Below are positions 61,810-64,000 of a stretch of DNA of 64,000 nucleotides, piece after piece. A program made the translations under genes and the position numbers. A model generated the notes under the pieces. It saw nothing but the letters and a program-made list of their open reading frames with translations, searched no databases and had not been told where the DNA came from. The DNA is from Serratia nematodiphila DZ0503SBS1 (GTDB lineage Bacteria > Pseudomonadota > Gammaproteobacteria > Enterobacterales > Enterobacteriaceae): the NCBI RefSeq assembly GCF_000738675.1, contig NZ_JPUX01000002.1, positions 620,001 to 684,000 of the forward strand, written 5' to 3'. Each line of letters starts with the position of its first letter. Positions within the stretch are counted from its first letter, which is position 1.

Positions 61810-62080
61810 GGAAGGTCACCCATTTTTGTTCGTAGGCGCGCTGGAAAAATTCCAGCACGTCGTCCGCCAACCCTTCGGCGCCGGGGAAGCGGGCGTTCAG
61901 CTGCGTGATGATGCCGTTCAGCGTGGTGTGGCCGTCGACCAGCTGCAAGATGGCGGCGGCGCTGTCGTTCAGCTTGGCCATGCCCTCCGGGTAGAGGATC
62001 ACGTGGCTGTTTTGCACCGGCTCCCATTGCAGGCGGTAGCCACGGCGGAATACCGGGGTATGTTCAGGGTTCAGCGTCAT
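61802..62080 (-). CDS. pqqD: PQQ peptide chaperone PqqD
   Basis: A 92-residue RiPP-recognition protein: [40 protein letters not shown]...[20 protein letters not shown], the standard PqqD fold. It binds PqqA and presents it to PqqE. Start at 62080 shares one base with the pqqC stop (TAATG). The open frame continues to 62182 but only the shorter protein fits the family. Confidence 0.94.
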   Translation of the reverse strand: MTLNPEHTPVFRRGYRLQWEPVQNSHVILYPEGMAKLNDSAAAILQLVDGHTTLNGIITQLNARFPGAEGLADDVLEFFQRAYEQKWVTFRD

Positions 62081-62835
62081 TACACCAGCCTCTGGTTGTG
62101 CCAGACCCGCGCGGCGGTCACGCTGTGGTAAGGCGGGCGGTTCAGGGTATAGGCCATGCTCATGGCGTCCAGCATGCTCCACAGAATGTCCAGCTTGAAC
62201 TGCAGGATCTCCAGCATGCGCTGCTGCTTTTCAACGGTATCGCAATAGTCCAGCGCCAGCGCCAGGCCGTGTTCCACGTCGCGGTTGGCCTGGCCGAGGC
62301 GGCTGCGAAAATAGTCGTAACCGGCGGCGTCGATCCACGGATAGTGCTGCGGCCAGCTGTCGAGGCGCGACTGGTGGATCTGCGGCGCGAACAATTCGGT
62401 CAGCGAGCTGCAGGCCGCTTCCTGCCAGCAGGCGCGGCGCGCGAAGTTGACGTAGGCGTCCACCGCAAAGCGCACGCCGGGCAGCACCAGCTGTTCAGAA
62501 AGCAGGGCGTCGCGCTGCAGGCCGACGGCCTCGCCGAGGCGCAGCCAGGCCTCGATGCCGCCTTCGCTGCCGCCGTAGCCGTCGTGATCCAGGATGCGCT
62601 GCACCCATTTACGGCGGGTTTCCGGCTGCGGGCAGTTGGCCATGATCGCCGCATCCTTGATCGGAATGCTGGTCTGGTAGTAGAAGCGGTTGGCCACCCA
62701 GCCCTGGATCTGCTCGCGGGTCGCTTCGCCGTTGTGCATCGCGATGTGATACGGGTGATGGATATGATAATAAGCGCCTTTGGCGCGCAGCGCCGCTTCA
62801 AATGCCTGCGGCGTCAGGGGGCGTGGTTGCGTCAT
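62080..62835 (-). CDS. pqqC: Pyrroloquinoline-quinone synthase PqqC
   Basis: A 251-residue haem-oxygenase-fold enzyme performing the final ring closure and eight-electron oxidation to PQQ. Family segments: [68 protein letters not shown], and [37 protein letters not shown]. Lies 9 bp after pqqB. Confidence 0.96.
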   Translation of the reverse strand: MTQPRPLTPQAFEAALRAKGAYYHIHHPYHIAMHNGEATREQIQGWVANRFYYQTSIPIKDAAIMANCPQPETRRKWVQRILDHDGYGGSEGGIEAWLRLGEAVGLQRDALLSEQLVLPGVRFAVDAYVNFARRACWQEAACSSLTELFAPQIHQSRLDSWPQHYPWIDAAGYDYFRSRLGQANRDVEHGLALALDYCDTVEKQQRMLEILQFKLDILWSMLDAMSMAYTLNRPPYHSVTAARVWHNQRLV

Positions 62836-62844
62836 GGCGATTCC

Positions 62845-63756
62845 CTACAGTTCGATATTCATGCCGTCCCAGCTCACTTCGATGCCGGCGGCGGTCAGGC
62901 TCTGCCGTTCCGCGGAGTCTTCATTGAGGATCGGGTTGGTATTGTTAATGTGGATCAGGATCTTGCGTTTGGCGGGCAAGGCGCTGAGCAGGGCCGCCAG
63001 CCCGTGCTCTTCCGCCAGCGCCAGGTGCCCCATGTCCTTGCCGGTATTGCGCCCCACGCCGGCGTTGGCCAGCTCATTGTCGCGCCACAGCGTGCCGTCG
63101 ATCAGCAGGCAATCCGCGCGGCGCAGCCAGGGCATCAGCGCCTCGTCCGGCTCACCCAGGCCCGGTGCGTACAGCAGACCGGCCCCGCGCGCGGTATCTT
63201 CGATAAACAGCGCCACGTTGTGGCCCGGCAGCGGGCGATCGCGGTACGGCGAATAGGGCGGCGCGTTGCTGAGCAGCGGAATGGCGGTGAAGCGCACGCT
63301 TGGGCAGACCGCCGTGCGGAACGGTTCGCCGGGCGTCACCGGGTGGTGAATCAACCCGCCGTTCCAGTGGGAGAGCATGGGAAACAGCGGGAAACCGGTG
63401 CTGAGATCGTCATGCACTTCAGGGGTGCACCAGACCTGATGCGGGCAGCCCTCACGCAAATTGAGCAAGCCCGCGCAGTGATCGATCTGGCTGTCGGTCA
63501 GCACGATCGCGCCGATGCCGGTGCCGCGCAGCACGTCGGGATTGTTCAATTCGGGCGAGGCCAGCAGCTGATGGCAAATGTCCGGGGAAACGTTGCACAG
63601 CACCCAGTTTTTACCGTCATCGCTGACGGCGATGGAGGACTGCGTGCGGCGCGTGGCGGTGATGCTGTGGTCGCGAACGCCGCGGCAGTTGTCGCAGTTG
63701 CAATTCCACTGGGGAAAGCCGCCGCCCGCTGCCGAGCCGAGAACTTTTATCTGCAT
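62845..63756 (-). CDS. pqqB: PQQ biosynthesis protein PqqB
   Basis: A 303-residue metallo-beta-lactamase-fold protein starting [29 protein letters not shown]. It carries the unusual CNCxxC segment near the N-terminus typical of PqqB and the [15 protein letters not shown] metal-binding region. Proposed to hydroxylate the Glu-Tyr intermediate. Lies 58 bp after pqqA. Confidence 0.96.
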   Translation of the reverse strand: MQIKVLGSAAGGGFPQWNCNCDNCRGVRDHSITATRRTQSSIAVSDDGKNWVLCNVSPDICHQLLASPELNNPDVLRGTGIGAIVLTDSQIDHCAGLLNLREGCPHQVWCTPEVHDDLSTGFPLFPMLSHWNGGLIHHPVTPGEPFRTAVCPSVRFTAIPLLSNAPPYSPYRDRPLPGHNVALFIEDTARGAGLLYAPGLGEPDEALMPWLRRADCLLIDGTLWRDNELANAGVGRNTGKDMGHLALAEEHGLAALLSALPAKRKILIHINNTNPILNEDSAERQSLTAAGIEVSWDGMNIEL

Positions 63757-63814
63757 GTCTGAACCAGAAAAAGAAGGAAAGAAATGCCCGCGCGAAAGGC
63801 GGGCAGACGGGCGA

Positions 63815-63892
63815 TTAACGGTTGGAAATGTACAGCGTCACTTCCAGCCCCAGGCGCAGGTCAACAAACTCAGGTTTTTGCCATAACAGCAT
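63815..63892 (-). CDS. pqqA: PQQ precursor peptide PqqA
   Basis: A 25-residue peptide whose end, [15 protein letters not shown], is the PqqA signature. The Glu and Tyr that become PQQ are Glu17 and Tyr21 (EVTLY). ATG at 63892 has GAGGG eight bases upstream. Two residues longer at the N-terminus than the Klebsiella form. Promoter region lies in 63893-63960. Confidence 0.93.
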   Translation of the reverse strand: MLLWQKPEFVDLRLGLEVTLYISNR

Positions 63893-63961
63893 GATGTTTA
63901 CCCTCTTTATGTAAAGTAACGGCAGCTAAGCCAAAAAATCCGTTCTATTCCGGCTCAATTC

Positions 63962-63987
63962 AGGGAGATATCATCAGATATCTCCCT
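63962..63987. terminator. Perfect hairpin at the window edge, upstream of pqqA
   Basis: Arms AGGGAGATATC (63962-63972) and GATATCTCCCT (63977-63987) with loop ATCA, followed by TATTC on the plus strand. It could be a terminator of a gene beyond the window or a regulatory site for pqqA; direction cannot be decided here. Confidence 0.5.
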
Positions 63988-64000
63988 TATTCACTACTAC

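Noticed and set aside
62098..63762. A ~550-codon plus-strand open frame opposite pqqC and pqqB
   Set aside because: Antisense to two certain pqq genes; no recognisable domain.

Overview
This window reads as a piece of a Serratia chromosome, most likely Serratia marcescens or a close relative. It is GC-rich and densely coding with typical enterobacterial genes. The diagnostic part is a complete haem-acquisition locus, hasI-hasS-hasR-hasA-hasD-hasE-hasB, whose haemophore, receptor and exporter match the S. marcescens Has proteins as I know them. No rRNA, tRNA, CRISPR array, prophage or insertion sequence was found. Assignments rest on reading the sequence and on remembered protein families, with no database search.

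Layout. 0-3.3 kb: end of a BglG-type antiterminator, a Phd/VapC-like toxin-antitoxin pair, mak, rdgC and ppnP. 3.4-7.7 kb: aroM behind a DUF1177 gene, an OPT/YSL-type permease and an IclR regulator; matching palindromes lie upstream of the permease and of the regulator. 7.9-17 kb: the has locus, with a Fur site before hasI and a shared promoter-like motif before hasR and hasS. 17-19.1 kb: yaiA, a divergent NTF2-like/AraC pair and aroL. The set mak, rdgC, ppnP, aroM, yaiA, aroL keeps its E. coli order, so the OPT and has blocks look like insertions between aroM and yaiA. 19.2-24.3 kb: a second iron system (TonB-dependent siderophore receptor plus binding protein, Fur site), two acetyltransferases and a methyltransferase.

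24.5-40.4 kb holds stress, envelope and housekeeping genes: a YhcN-like protein, LtrA, a phytase-like esterase, aqpZ, a YafE-like methyltransferase with a divergent helix-turn-helix regulator, a DUF2076 protein, ycaC, pirin with a divergent LysR regulator, a DeoR regulator with a glyoxalase-fold protein, pagP and a universal-stress protein. 41-50 kb: ipdC, yaiW, tehB behind an NsrR-like site, an ada operon with a 2-oxoglutarate oxygenase, leuE, then feaB and feaR with two FeaR-type sites before feaB. IpdC and FeaB could together convert aromatic 2-oxo acids to arylacetic acids.

50-60.6 kb is the least familiar part: a DsbA-like protein, an Exc2-family lipoprotein, a tandem duplication of an AT-richer two-helix membrane protein that carries a copied 3' end of the neighbouring quinone-reductase gene, an HxlR regulator, an orphan peptide-binding protein, cytochrome b561, and three co-transcribed membrane-associated proteins of unknown function. 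60.7-63.9 kb is pqqABCDE on the minus strand, including a 25-residue pqqA. No pqqF follows.

The strongest leads for something undescribed are the IclR/OPT/DUF1177/AroM unit with its paired operators, the unknown three-gene membrane operon at 57.5-60.6 kb, and the duplicated membrane proteins at 52-53.6 kb.
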